Positions 1-11,008 of a DNA stretch of 64,000 nt are shown piece after piece. A model generated the notes under the pieces. That model did no database searches and was not told the origin of the DNA. It saw only the letters and a list, made by a program, of their open reading frames with translations. Each line of letters opens with the position of its first letter. Within the stretch, counting starts at the first letter, position 1. The stretch covers positions 1,314,501 through 1,378,500 of the forward strand of contig NZ_BSEC01000001.1 of NCBI RefSeq assembly GCF_027923385.1, given 5' to 3'. The position numbers were made by a program, and so were the translations under genes. This DNA is from Methylocystis echinoides (GTDB lineage Bacteria > Pseudomonadota > Alphaproteobacteria > Rhizobiales > Beijerinckiaceae).

Positions 1-677
1 TTGCGGAAGGTGAAGCCCTGTCGGGGAACGGTCTCGATCGGGGCCTTTTGCTTTGTCTGGTCCTCGATCTCGCGGCGCAGCCTGGTGACGAACATGTCCA
101 GCGCGCGACCGCTTTCGTCGGTTTCTTCAATGCCGATGACGCGACGCAATTCGTCGCGTTTCACGGCGGCGCCCGGCGAGCGCATGAGGCGCTTCATGAA
201 ATCCGACTGCCGGACGCTGAGATTGATCTTCTGTCCCTCCGGCGAGAGGAGCGAACCTTCCTTGTCGTAGCGCCAGCCGGCGAGTTCGCCGCCCTGTTCG
301 AGCGTGTCGCGCCGCAGCAGCGACTCGACCGCTGCCAGAAGCTCGGCCTGCGCCGTCGGCTTGACCATGTAAATGTCAGCGCCGTGGGTATAGCCTTCGA
401 CGCGGTCGGCCATGGTGTCGCGGCCGGACAGGATGATGATCTTGGTGGGAGAGGTGTCGCGCAAATGGCGCACGACTGCGAAGCCGCTGTCATCGGGAAG
501 GTTGATATCGATAATCGCAAGATCATATCGCTCCGCGATCTTCTCGCGGAACTCTGATGCATTGGCCAGCGCCGTGACCGCCCGCGCGGGCGACGACAGC
601 GCATAGGCGAGGGTTTCCCTCAAATCCTCGTCGTCCTCGACGATCAGGATTTTCTTAAGCATAGCTGCGATGTTCAT
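1..677 (-). CDS. OmpR-family response regulator, C-terminus cut by window edge
   Basis: Reading leftward from an ATG at 677 (a second in-frame ATG lies at 662) gives an open frame that runs off the left edge, about 225 codons. Residues 8-118 form a receiver domain: acidic pocket Glu14/Asp15/Asp16, phospho-acceptor Asp57 in a DLAIIDINLPDDSG context, switch Ser84 and conserved Lys106. Residues ~130-225 look like a winged-helix DNA-binding domain of the OmpR/PhoB type, ending in the usual basic helix and RQGFTFR. It should be a DNA-binding regulator phosphorylated by a histidine kinase. No cognate kinase is visible, so its signal is unknown. No clear ribosome site separates the two starts. Confidence 0.85.
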   Translation of the reverse strand, partial: MNIAAMLKKILIVEDDEDLRETLAYALSSPARAVTALANASEFREKIAERYDLAIIDINLPDDSGFAVVRHLRDTSPTKIIILSGRDTMADRVEGYTHGADIYMVKPTAQAELLAAVESLLRRDTLEQGGELAGWRYDKEGSLLSPEGQKINLSVRQSDFMKRLMRSPGAAVKRDELRRVIGIEETDESGRALDMFVTRLRREIEDQTKQKAPIETVPRQGFTFR

Positions 678-944
678 TTTCTAGACAACGGCTTGGACGT
701 GTTACGAAAACCAAACAGATTTGTCGCAGGCGACTAACAGCGGCGCTCGTAACGGCCTCCCAATGTGATTGTGTGGCATATTGCAAGGGCATTTGAAACA
801 ATTATTCTTGGCCTCGGCTCTTGGACGTCACGCCGTCACGCGCCGGCAAGCCTGATCGTAACTTTTTGCAAACTCTCTGCGGCCCTGCTGGACGTTTGTG
901 GGCAGCGCGCCATGTCCCTGTGATTGCGCCTCACGGGGAAGCTC

Positions 945-1676
945 ATGAACTATGGCGATGCACAATATCTGCCTGTCGCGCCGCCCTTCTTCATGTTTTT
1001 GGCCGGCCTCGTCGCCGTGCTGGCGTTGCTGATCCAGCTGCGCGTCCTGCAGTATGTTTATCTGCAGCTCGGCGTGAGCCCGGGAATGGCCCTGCTTCTG
1101 CTGATCGCCTCGCTTGTTGGAAGTTATGTAAATATCCCCATCGCCACACTATGGAGCGAGCCGGTCGTCGAGCCGGGCGAGGTCCTGTTCTTCGGGGTTC
1201 CCTACATGGTTCCGCGCCTGTCCGAGCCCGAGGTCATCCTCGCTGTGAACATGGGCGGCGCGGTCATTCCCACCGCGCTCTCCATCTATCTTCTGAGCAG
1301 GAATGCGCTCTGGCTCCGGGGCCTGATCGCGACGGCCTGCGTCGCGGTGATGTGTTACGCCTCGGCGCAGCCGGTGCGGGGCGTCGGAATCGCCTTGCCT
1401 ATTTTCGTCGCGCCTTTGGCGGCGACGCTCATCGCCCTGCTCATCTCATGGCGGCAGGCGGCGCCGCTCGCTTATGCGGGCGGAAGCCTCGGCGTGCTGC
1501 TGGGCGCCGACATCATGAATTTCGACAAGCTCAGGGGCCTCGGCACGCCGGTTCTGTCGATCGGCGGCGCGGGCACCTTTGACGGCATTTTCCTGACCGG
1601 CGTTCTGTCCGTCCTGCTGGCGAGCCTGATCGGCGGCCTGATGCAGCGATATCAGCAGAGCCCGCGCCTGTTGTAG
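945..1676 (+). CDS. DUF1614 family integral membrane protein
   Basis: About 243 residues, made almost entirely of hydrophobic segments (roughly six or seven membrane helices). The ATG at 945 was chosen over the upstream in-frame TTG at 924 because GGGGAAG sits just before it. The pattern of a first helix followed by LGVSPG, then SYVNIPIA, VNMGGAVIPT, GIALPIFV and a C-terminal SIGGAGTFDGIFLTG matches DUF1614 proteins of alphaproteobacteria as I remember the family. The function of the family is not known to me. It stands alone, convergent with the TPR gene whose stop lies 10 bp away. Confidence 0.75.
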   Translation: MNYGDAQYLPVAPPFFMFLAGLVAVLALLIQLRVLQYVYLQLGVSPGMALLLLIASLVGSYVNIPIATLWSEPVVEPGEVLFFGVPYMVPRLSEPEVILAVNMGGAVIPTALSIYLLSRNALWLRGLIATACVAVMCYASAQPVRGVGIALPIFVAPLAATLIALLISWRQAAPLAYAGGSLGVLLGADIMNFDKLRGLGTPVLSIGGAGTFDGIFLTGVLSVLLASLIGGLMQRYQQSPRLL

Positions 1677-1685
1677 GCGCGCGCG

Positions 1686-3479
1686 CTATCCCCCGGATTT
1701 GCCGCTGGCGTTGGCGAGCGCCGGCGCATCGCCCAGACCGTTCTTGATCTTGTCGAGGATCTTCGGCAGGTCGTCCGGGTCCGGGCCGAGGTCGCGCGCG
1801 TGATTCCACTGGAACTGCGCTTCGAGCTTGCGGCCGACGCGCCAGTAGGCGTCGCCCAGATGGTCATTGATGACAGGATCGGACGGCTTCAGATCGATGG
1901 CGCGTTCGAGCTCGCGCACGGCGTCATCATAGCGGCCGAGGCGATAATAGGCCCATCCAAGACTGTCGACGACGTAGCCGTCGCGCTGGCGCAGATCGAC
2001 GGCGCGACGCAGCATCTTGAAGGCTTCGTCGAGATTCGTGCCCTGATCCACCCAGCTGTAGCCCAGGTAGTTGAGCACGAGCGGCTGGTCGGGATTGAGC
2101 TCCAGCGCCTTTTTGAGATCGGCCTCGGCGGCCTTCCAGTCCTTGCGGCGCTCGTTGGAAATGCCGCGATAATAATAGATCAGCCACTGCGACTTGTCGT
2201 TCTTGGGCTGAAGCTCGAGCACGCGCGTATAGGTCGCGGCGGCGTCGCCGAAGAGCTTGCGCGAGCGCTGCAGATTGCCCAGCGCCGTGAGCGCTTCCTG
2301 ATTCTTCGGATTGGCGGCGACGACGGCGGCCAGATGTTCGGTCGCCTCCTTGGACTTGCCGATCGTCTCGAGGATCAGCGCCGCCTGAACGTCGGCGTTG
2401 ACTCGCAGCGGGTTGTCCTTGGGCACGCTGTCGTAGAGGTCGATCGCCGCCTCTTCCTGCTTCATCCGCTCATAGACGTCGCCGAGCGTGATGATGGCGA
2501 GCGCATTCTCCGGCGCGAGCGCAAGCGAGAGGCGCAAATAAATGAGGGAGGCGAGCTCGTCGCCCTGGCGGCCGCCGACGGCGCCGAGGCCATAAAGCAC
2601 TTCCGCCGCGCCGTCGTCGGGCGTGCGCACGAAGGGCGGCAGCGGCTTGCCCTCATTGAGCGCCGCGAGGCCCGCCATGATGATGGGATGATTGGGGGCG
2701 ACCTCGTTGAAGCCCTCATAGATCTTTTTGGCTTCGTCGCGCTGGCCGCGGTTCGCGAGGAAGCGGGCGTAGGCGTCGACGAGGCGCAGGGTGTTCTTCT
2801 CGGCCGAATAGGCCGACTTGAAGCGCTTCTCGGCCTCGGCCTTGTCGCCGCCGAGATCGGCGATCAGCGCGGCGTGATAGTCGCGAAACACGACGAAGGG
2901 CTCGTCGTTGAGCTTGTCGAGGAGCTGCAGCGCCTTGCGGGTGTCCTTGGCGCCGGCGTAGGTCCAGGCGGTGAGCAGCGTGGTGGTGATGTCCTGGCGA
3001 CGTTCGCCGCCGCCCTTGGCGAATTCGGCCCGGGCCGCCGCGTAGCGGCGATTCTTGAACAGATCAATGCCCTTGGTCAGATGGGCGAGCCCGTTGTTCT
3101 TGTCATGGGCGATCACGCGCGGTGCCAATGACACCGCTTCTGGCATGTTGCCATTGGCGAGGGCGGCGACGAAGGCGCGGTCGATCAGATCGAGATTATT
3201 GGGATCGTCGCGCAGCGCCTCCCGGAAGAAGGTCGAGGCGGCAAGCGTATCGCGCTCCGAGCCGGCGACGATCGCCGCGAGATAATTGCCCGACAGGCTC
3301 GCGCCGACCTCGAAGGGACGCGGCACGGACAGGGGATTGCCGCCTTCGCGCGCCAGCGCATGGCCGACCTGCGGCGCCGCGCAGGCGATGGCCAATGCGG
3401 CGAGCGCCGCGCCGCGCCGCAGCAGCCGGCGCCTGACGCCGCGAGAAAGAGTGGCGAGCGGACGAGCGAATTGAAGCAC
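1686..3479 (-). CDS. secreted tetratricopeptide-repeat (TPR) protein
   Basis: 597 residues from a GTG start at 3479, chosen because AGGAAAG precedes it by five bases and the translation begins with an arginine-rich n-region, a hydrophobic stretch and an Ala-rich cleavage site (signal peptide to about residue 43). The mature part is a chain of TPR helices from about residue 60 to 580; clear units include NPDQPLVLNYLGYSWVDQG and a following DGYVVDSLGWAYYRLGRYD. This family is common in alphaproteobacteria as a periplasmic or outer-membrane scaffold, sometimes annotated near lipoprotein assembly. The specific partner is unknown. It lies downstream of sucC but is separated by a hairpin. Confidence 0.85.
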   Translation of the reverse strand: MLQFARPLATLSRGVRRRLLRRGAALAALAIACAAPQVGHALAREGGNPLSVPRPFEVGASLSGNYLAAIVAGSERDTLAASTFFREALRDDPNNLDLIDRAFVAALANGNMPEAVSLAPRVIAHDKNNGLAHLTKGIDLFKNRRYAAARAEFAKGGGERRQDITTTLLTAWTYAGAKDTRKALQLLDKLNDEPFVVFRDYHAALIADLGGDKAEAEKRFKSAYSAEKNTLRLVDAYARFLANRGQRDEAKKIYEGFNEVAPNHPIIMAGLAALNEGKPLPPFVRTPDDGAAEVLYGLGAVGGRQGDELASLIYLRLSLALAPENALAIITLGDVYERMKQEEAAIDLYDSVPKDNPLRVNADVQAALILETIGKSKEATEHLAAVVAANPKNQEALTALGNLQRSRKLFGDAAATYTRVLELQPKNDKSQWLIYYYRGISNERRKDWKAAEADLKKALELNPDQPLVLNYLGYSWVDQGTNLDEAFKMLRRAVDLRQRDGYVVDSLGWAYYRLGRYDDAVRELERAIDLKPSDPVINDHLGDAYWRVGRKLEAQFQWNHARDLGPDPDDLPKILDKIKNGLGDAPALANASGKSGG

Positions 3480-3807
3480 AGGCGCTTTCCTAGAAGAGAG
3501 GCGGCGCGGCCTGTGATGAAAGGCGCGACCGGACCGCCTGGACCGAGTGGCCGGGATTGCCGAGAGTCGCGGTAGAAGATGGCGGTTTTGCGCGCTTGGC
3601 GCAAGGCGGGAGCGGTTTTTGCGGGGAGCCCGCTCCCAGACCCGTCTCAGCTTTGCGGGAGAGGAGACCCTCGCGCGCCTCATTCTTCATGAAGGCGACG
3701 ATCCGCTCCCTTTCCCGCCTAGCTTGTCCAAAGACAGAGGCGTCTGAAGACGCGCCATGGCGGGGCAGGGTGGGGGCGGGGGCTTCGCCGCCCCCGCCTC
3801 TGTCGAA
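3480..3807. other. 328-bp intergenic region between TPR gene and sucC
   Basis: No credible gene on either strand. It holds the ribosome site and leader of the TPR gene at its left end, a short palindrome GCGTCTGAAGACGC near 3740, and a strong GC hairpin next to the sucC stop. No remnant of sucD, which would be expected here, is visible. Confidence 0.6.
3775..3798 (-). terminator. probable terminator downstream of sucC
   Basis: Stem GGCGGGGGC (3775-3783) pairs with GCCCCCGCC (3790-3798) around a six-base loop, nine bases after the sucC stop. There is no T-run after it on the minus strand, so it may be a weak or factor-assisted terminator. Confidence 0.45.
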
Positions 3808-4998
<1,191 letters not shown>

Positions 4999-5170
4999 GC
5001 CGAAGTCTCTCCTCAAAGCAAAACGGCGCGCCGCCGGGGCTTGGCGACTAATGGCCATGGCGAGAAAGCTTCGTCAAGCGGACGGGAGGTCGCGGGGCGC
5101 GCCGCGCCGCCCCCTCTTTCTCTTTCAGAGGTGCGCGGGGCGCAGCCGCGCGGCGTCTCGAGAGAGGGAA

Positions 5171-5791
5171 TCAGGTCCCCGTTTCGTGCCCCTCGCGGCC
5201 GTCGATGAGGACGTCCACCTTGCCGGTCTCGACCCGATAGAGCCAGCCGTGAATGCGCGGCAGCGGGCCCTTTTCGCGCATGTTGCGGATGATCGCGAGG
5301 CTGCGCAAATGCTTGATCTGCAACTTCACATTCTCGGCGGCGAGCACTTCCAGCTTCTGCTCGCGGGTCAGCTTCTTTTCCGTGGCGAGCCGGTCGGCGA
5401 CGACCTTGGCGCCGCTGGCGATGCATAGCCAGTCGGCGATGTAATTTTCATGCACCCCGTCCTCGATGGCGGCGATGCCGCCGCAGCGCGTGTGCCCGCA
5501 GACGATGACGTCCTCGATCTTGAGATGCACCATGGCGTATTCGATGATCGACGCGATGTTCACATCATTGAAGGCGACGATGTTCGCGACATTCCGATGC
5601 ACGAACATGGTGCCGGGACGCGAGCCGGTGATCACATCCTCGCTGACACGTGAATCCGAGCAGCCGATCCAGAGCACGCGTGGGGCCTGACGCTGCGCGA
5701 TGGACTGGTAATAGGCGGCGTGGGGCTGGAATTCATTGGTCACGAACTCGCGGTTGCCGTCGAGCAGGTGATCGATCATGTGCCTGGTCAT
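5171..5791 (-). CDS. beta-class carbonic anhydrase
   Basis: 206 residues. Reversibly hydrates CO2 to bicarbonate using zinc. The ligand set of the beta class is present: Cys44, Asp46 and Arg48 in CSDSRV, then His100 and Cys103 in CGHTRCGG. Length is typical (about 200-230). It sits between mdh and sucC with gaps of about 170-180 bp on each side, so it may have its own promoter. In a methylotroph bicarbonate would feed carboxylation steps such as PEP carboxylase, but that link is inference. The gene could be named can or cynT; I leave the symbol empty because the subgroup is not clear. Confidence 0.93.
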   Translation of the reverse strand: MTRHMIDHLLDGNREFVTNEFQPHAAYYQSIAQRQAPRVLWIGCSDSRVSEDVITGSRPGTMFVHRNVANIVAFNDVNIASIIEYAMVHLKIEDVIVCGHTRCGGIAAIEDGVHENYIADWLCIASGAKVVADRLATEKKLTREQKLEVLAAENVKLQIKHLRSLAIIRNMREKGPLPRIHGWLYRVETGKVDVLIDGREGHETGT

Positions 5792-5969
5792 TTGGAAAAG
5801 CGGTCCCGAATCTTTGTAACACGTAGCTCTGCAATGACATTTCCAGCAAGGAGCAGGCCAGCGTCAATCCCGGCGCGAAACGGTGCGCCGCCGCGCCATC
5901 GGGAAGGGCGGCAATCGGGGAGGCGAGGTCGTCCGGGAGGCCATCCGCGCTCCCGGCCGTCGCGGGGCC

Positions 5970-6965
<996 letters not shown>

Positions 6966-7213
6966 CTAGCGCGCTTTTGAGCGCGAGGGAAGACACGGCG
7001 GCCGCTTTTTCCACCTGCGGGGAGCTTGATCGCGACAAGTCGCGCATCTTCCTTGCAGAACGCACATTTCGAGGGCGCCCGGGGGCGGCCGTCGCTGTCC
7101 CGCCGAGGGGACTTGCGGGCAATCGGGCGCAAATGTCGCAGGCCTTGCGCGCGCCGGCGCCGCTTCCCACCTGCGTCATCAAGCGCCGGTCGCGGCGTCG
7201 GAAGGGGTAAGAA

Positions 7214-7771
7214 ATGGGCATGTCGAATTTTCATCGGGGTCTGGCCATTCTGGCGTTCTCATCCCTCGCGGCCTTCGCCGCCAGCCCTGCGGCGGCCGCG
7301 GACCCGGACGAAGCGGAGCTACTCACGCATTTCGACAAGGTGGATGTCTGGCATTTCCCGGTGGACACGACAGTCCGCTACAACGACCAGGACGCGATCG
7401 TGTCGCGCGAGCTGGTTTTCAAGCCGGAGGCTCCCAAGGGTGAGCTTTGCTACGTCCGCTTCGACCTGCTGCGCGGGGACGGCGACTATGGCTATGGCTT
7501 CAAGCCCGCCACGGCGCCGGGTGAGCGAAAGAACACGATCTGGGGCACGAATGTGCTGAAACGCGGCACGGTGCTGGATCAGTACTATTCAACGCTCAAG
7601 CTCAATGTGGTCTATTTCTTCGTGGAAGGACCGAAGTCCGCGACGGCGAAGGAAATTTGCGCGACCAAGCAGGCGGCGCCGACGGCGCAGGCCGGCAACG
7701 CCTACAAGGGCCCCTGGGCGGATCTCGTGACGCGCGTGCGCGCGGTTCACGGCTGGCCGGCGCAGAAGTAG
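7214..7771 (+). CDS. secreted protein of unknown function
   Basis: 185 residues (start ATG 7214 behind AAGGGG; a second ATG at 7220 is possible). Residues 1-29 are a classic signal peptide ending in SPAAAA. The mature part has two cysteines (in GELCYVRF and AKEICATK) that could form a disulfide, and a Tyr/Gly-rich patch GDYGYGF. I recognise no catalytic motif. It is probably periplasmic. It is monocistronic and followed by tRNA-Lys. Confidence 0.7.
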   Translation: MGMSNFHRGLAILAFSSLAAFAASPAAAADPDEAELLTHFDKVDVWHFPVDTTVRYNDQDAIVSRELVFKPEAPKGELCYVRFDLLRGDGDYGYGFKPATAPGERKNTIWGTNVLKRGTVLDQYYSTLKLNVVYFFVEGPKSATAKEICATKQAAPTAQAGNAYKGPWADLVTRVRAVHGWPAQK

Positions 7772-7887
7772 GGGTTATCCGGCCGGCGGCAAAAATTTGC
7801 GCCCGGCGGGTGAGACGACGCTGGACAGGGGGGCGGGCATTTGATATTCGCTCCCCACGTTCCGAGGGCGCTCCCGCGCCGCCGGAC

Positions 7888-7963
<76 letters not shown>

Positions 7964-7966
7964 ATA

Positions 7967-7989
7967 AATCAACGGCTTCGTTGGTTTTT
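7967..7989 (+). terminator. intrinsic terminator after tRNA-Lys
   Basis: AATCAACG (7967-7974) pairs with CGTTGGTT (7979-7986) around GCTT, with one G-U pair, and runs into a stretch of five T. It begins four bases after the CCA end. Confidence 0.75.
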
Positions 7990-8046
7990 GACCGCTGAAC
8001 CCTCCTTCATAAAACTGATGGGCGCTGAGTCTCCGCCTCAGTGGGT

Positions 8047-8385
8047 TCAGTCATCCTCTTGCGCACATCCCGACTGATTGCCGGTTTGCTTTTCCGTGAC
8101 GACGCCAGTCACCGTCATCCCTGCGTTGACCTGCAGGCTGACGATCGCGTTGGAAAAGCCCATCCTGTGATCCGCTCTCATCAGCGTTGATTGTCCTTGC
8201 GCGACATAAAAACACCGTGACGTGAACTGCGGATTTGCAACAACCGGGATGGAGCAGTCAAAAACATAGGGCAGGGTCGAACACGTCAGTCTGACCTGCT
8301 TCTGCGCGATCCAGTCCTGCGCCACCGCCGCCGAGGAAACGACGGACGCCAGAATGGCGCCGGTCATCATGCTGATCTTTTTCAT
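8047..8385 (-). CDS. small secreted cysteine-containing protein
   Basis: 112 residues if started at ATG 8385, where translation begins MKKISMMTGAILASVVSSAAVAQ, a signal peptide of about 23 residues. An ATG at 8406 (preceded by GAAGAGG) would add seven residues. The mature part has four cysteines (LTCSTL, VFDCSI, SRCFYV, SGCAQE), suggesting two disulfides in the periplasm. I do not recognise the family. The gene is convergent with the tRNA. Confidence 0.65.
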   Translation of the reverse strand: MKKISMMTGAILASVVSSAAVAQDWIAQKQVRLTCSTLPYVFDCSIPVVANPQFTSRCFYVAQGQSTLMRADHRMGFSNAIVSLQVNAGMTVTGVVTEKQTGNQSGCAQEDD

Positions 8386-8598
8386 CTCGCGCCCTGCTTT
8401 CGTCATCGCCTCTTCGAGATCCGATATTCGACGGATATCCAGCGTTCGTCCAGCGCGACACGGATACAGGCCTGGTTGCACTAACGGACAAAATTCGTCG
8501 CCACGCTCTCGCTTACTACAGGAACCATCGCAAAATCTGACAGAGGAACTATAATCCGTCACCGGCGGTGTTAAAAAACTTATTTAGACCGGAATTTG

Positions 8599-8835
8599 AT
8601 GGGGCGGGCGATGGGGCGGCGGCCGAGGAACGACCATAAGGAATGGACCCCGGAACACCATGAAATGCTTCGGCAAATGGCTGAAGAAAACCTGCCGGTT
8701 TCGTTCATCTGCAAGAAACTGGGACGCGCGGAAAAGGCGGTCAGGATGAGGGCGACGAAACTGGGAATAAGTCTGAAGCCTCCGAGCAGAAAGCGACCCG
8801 GCTTACTGCGATCGCAACTGGGGAAAACCACATAA
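8599..8835 (+). CDS. small Myb/GcrA-like helix-turn-helix protein
   Basis: 78 residues from ATG 8599 (GGAA just upstream; ATG 8611 or TTG 8596 are alternatives). After a basic start, EWTPEHHEMLRQMAEE followed by a second helix FICKKLGRAEKAVRMRATKLG resembles the SANT/Myb-type or GcrA N-terminal helix-turn-helix. The C-terminus is basic. It is probably a small DNA-binding protein; target and role are unknown. Confidence 0.6.
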   Translation: MGRAMGRRPRNDHKEWTPEHHEMLRQMAEENLPVSFICKKLGRAEKAVRMRATKLGISLKPPSRKRPGLLRSQLGKTT

Positions 8836-8989
8836 CAACAACCCCGGGAGAGGGCGGCGCGGCGCCCCGCGGCGGGCTGACGCCTAAGCCATTCAGTGCG
8901 CGCGATGACGCGCAAAAACTTGTTGCTGGTCTCGCAGCGGCGAACCAGCGGCGCCCCATGTCGGGGGCGGTGAACACCAGGAGGATGAG

Positions 8990-9418
8990 GTGAGTTTTTC
9001 CGGCTCAACCGAGGACATGATTGCTGTCCGCAATCTGATCGACGCCTATGGCGACGCCGTCATTCGCAGGGACCTCGATGCTTTTGGCGCCTGCTGGCAT
9101 GAGGACGCGGTCTGGGAATATGAGGCCGGCATATTCGCGGGCAAGGAAAATATCCTGAAACAATGGAAGTTCATCCATGACGGATCACATGGCGTCCGAG
9201 GGGTCGACACACGCTTCTTTTCGAGCACGCCGGGCGCCATCAATCTTTCGCACGCCGCCGGCGCGGGCCTGACCTATATCTGCATTCGTTCCCATGACGC
9301 GGAGTCCGACGAGCATATTTCGTACTACGGGGTCTATCATGACGAGTGGGTGAAAGCGTCTGAGCGCTGGCTGTTCAAATGTCGTCGGTTCAAGCAACTG
9401 TATTCCTACTGTCATTGA
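8990..9418 (+). CDS. SnoaL-like / NTF2-fold protein
   Basis: 142 residues from GTG 8990, chosen for the strong AGGAGG six bases upstream. The pattern (helix EDMIAVRNLIDAYGDAV, then RRDLDAFGACWHEDAVWEY, strand-rich C-terminal half ending with WLFKCRRF) is that of SnoaL_4-type proteins of the cystatin/NTF2 fold, a cone-shaped alpha+beta barrel used by varied small-molecule enzymes. The substrate cannot be told from sequence. It appears to be a single-gene unit. Confidence 0.75.
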   Translation: MSFSGSTEDMIAVRNLIDAYGDAVIRRDLDAFGACWHEDAVWEYEAGIFAGKENILKQWKFIHDGSHGVRGVDTRFFSSTPGAINLSHAAGAGLTYICIRSHDAESDEHISYYGVYHDEWVKASERWLFKCRRFKQLYSYCH

Positions 9419-9506
9419 GCGCCTTCCAGCAGCCGCCGCGAGACTTCACCTCGACAGGTTCGTCGGCGCACATTCAGCCCAAATGACTGACCCGTCCTGA
9501 CTTTCC

Positions 9507-9533
9507 GGCGCGCGCGCCATTCCGGCGCGCGCC
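9507..9533 (+). terminator. GC hairpin downstream of the SnoaL-like gene
   Basis: GGCGCGCGC (9507-9515) pairs with GCGCGCGCC (9525-9533) around nine bases. No T-run follows, so function as a terminator is likely but not certain. Confidence 0.4.
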
Positions 9534-9599
9534 TTGAAACTGCCTTGGCGCCACGTTATCGATGGACGGTTCCGTGTCGTTTGAGCGCAGGTAAAAGAA

Positions 9600-10019
9600 A
9601 TGCGATTGCCGTATTTGAGAATTGCCGTCATCGGTCTCGTCACTCTCGGCGTGACCGACGCCGTTTTCGCGAGAAAGGCCCTGCGCAAAGCAGCGCCGGT
9701 GATCGTGACGGAAAATTCCGATCCGGGGCTGTTTGAAATGATCGGCAGCGTGATGTCGCTCTCGACCAAAGAAGCGGAAACTTTTCAGCACCGTCCGCCC
9801 CGGCAGGAGTCGAACAGATATCTCAATGTCAAGCCAGAGTCAGTTCGGACCCAACGCGCCAGCGCCTCGCTCGACGGCGGCGGCTTCACGACGCCTTACG
9901 GTTTTCCGCAAGCCAGGCGTCGCGACGACGAGATCGGTTTCTACAAGGATAATTACGTCACTTACAGCAACAGTCCGCTGAGCGGCTATTACGGCTGGTA
10001 CGGCCAGATATCGCCGTAA
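9600..10019 (+). CDS. small secreted protein of unknown function
   Basis: 139 residues from ATG 9600 with AGGTAAAAGAA ahead of it. Residues 1-24 form a signal peptide ending in AVFA. The mature part is basic, with no cysteines, and ends in a Tyr/Ser/Gly-rich tail (YVTYSNSPLSGYYGWYG). I do not recognise a family. It is convergent with the YidB-like gene, whose stop lies 13 bp away. Confidence 0.6.
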   Translation: MRLPYLRIAVIGLVTLGVTDAVFARKALRKAAPVIVTENSDPGLFEMIGSVMSLSTKEAETFQHRPPRQESNRYLNVKPESVRTQRASASLDGGGFTTPYGFPQARRRDDEIGFYKDNYVTYSNSPLSGYYGWYGQISP

Positions 10020-10032
10020 GCGACGTGCTCTG

Positions 10033-10392
10033 TTACGCGGCGCAGGCGCGGCGAATGGCGCCCGGCAGCTGATCCGCAAGGATGTCGCGCAGCCGGTCGA
10101 TCGACAGGCCGGATCTGGCTGACATGTCGCGAAGATCCTTCCAGCCGATGAGTTGCAGCGCTTCGACAGAGTTGATCGGGAGATTCGCGCCATCCGCGCG
10201 CCATGAGCGCACCTTGCCGGCAAAGCCCGCCTTCTCGAATCGCTTGATCGTCTCGGCGACGCCGCCTTTGGAGGCGATGTAATCCTGCAGAAGCCGGATC
10301 GCCTGATCCGCATCGGCGCGTCGCTCCACGGCCGCCGAGGCGGGCGCAAATCTGAAAGAGAAGAGGTCAAAGAGGCGCGCGATCCAGTTCAT
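10033..10392 (-). CDS. YidB/DUF937-like protein
   Basis: 119 residues from ATG 10392 with GGAGA upstream. The segment from about residue 50, GGVAETIKRFEKAGFAGKV, then SWRADGANLPIN, LRDMSARSGLS and ILADQLPGAI, follows the YidB (DUF937) pattern of a repeated helical domain. The usual Gly-rich N-terminus is replaced here by a short amphipathic segment beginning MNWIARLFDLF. The role of the family is unclear to me. It may be cotranscribed with nothing; a hairpin lies upstream of it. Confidence 0.65.
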   Translation of the reverse strand: MNWIARLFDLFSFRFAPASAAVERRADADQAIRLLQDYIASKGGVAETIKRFEKAGFAGKVRSWRADGANLPINSVEALQLIGWKDLRDMSARSGLSIDRLRDILADQLPGAIRRACAA

Positions 10393-10549
10393 TGCATTCT
10401 CCGATAGTGACGCCACCCGAGCGCGAGCGACGATAGGGGGGAGGTGTTGTGACTTCGTAAAAGCAGATGAGCTTTCTCGATGTCGAACGCTGTAAACAGG
10501 ATCGCACTATGCGTCTTCTTGAATCAGGTCGCCCCCGACCATGCGGAGG

Positions 10550-10577
10550 AAGCGACGGGATCGAAACCCCGTCGCTT
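10550..10577 (-). terminator. hairpin downstream of the histidine-tail gene
   Basis: AAGCGACGGG (10550-10559) pairs perfectly with CCCGTCGCTT (10568-10577), a ten-base stem with an eight-base loop, starting eight bases beyond the stop of the minus-strand gene. It has only a short T stretch. Confidence 0.55.
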
Positions 10578-10584
10578 GTCGTCA

Positions 10585-10902
10585 TCAGTGGTGATGATGA
10601 TGGTGGTGATGGTGATGGTGATGATGATGATGGTGGTGCGCGACGGGGGCGGCCGGAGCCGCGACCGGCGCCGACGCGCTCGGGACGGACGTCTTGTTGC
10701 CGGTCACATTGTCGAGCACGCCCGTAACCGCCTTGCCAGCTTCCTGGCCGACGTGGTCGACGGCCCCGCCGACGCCCTGGCCAACCTTTTCGACGCCCGC
10801 GCCGACGGCGTTGATCGGGTTCTGCTGGGCGCTGGCCGCGCCAGCGAAAAGGAACGCGCCGGCGACCAAACCAGAAAACAGTCCAAGCTTCTTGATGCTC
10901 AT
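10585..10902 (-). CDS. secreted protein with a 17-histidine C-terminal tail
   Basis: 105 residues from ATG 10902 (AGAGG upstream; translation MSIKKLGLFSGLVAGAFLFAG gives a clear signal peptide ending at ASA). The mature region is a Gly/Val-rich repeat (VGAGVEKVGQGVGGAVDHVGQEAGKAV) that could form an amphipathic helix, then an Ala/Pro linker and 17 consecutive histidines up to the stop. The His codons are a mixture of CAC and CAT, so this is not a simple repeat. Histidine tails bind Ni, Zn, Cu or Co; a periplasmic metal buffer or sensor is plausible inference. No metal enzyme lies beside it. Confidence 0.75.
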   Translation of the reverse strand: MSIKKLGLFSGLVAGAFLFAGAASAQQNPINAVGAGVEKVGQGVGGAVDHVGQEAGKAVTGVLDNVTGNKTSVPSASAPVAAPAAPVAHHHHHHHHHHHHHHHHH

Positions 10903-11008
10903 TTCATTACCTCTTTCGGCGACACAACTGTTAGACGGCGCCAAGATAGAACTTATTTTCGCGCAGGCCAATGCTTAAGCCCGCGACCGTCAAGCAAAAT
11001 CCGTCAAG

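Noticed and set aside
10585..10640. The histidine run as an artificial purification tag
   Set aside because: It is 17 residues long with mixed codons in a native gene with its own signal peptide and downstream hairpin.
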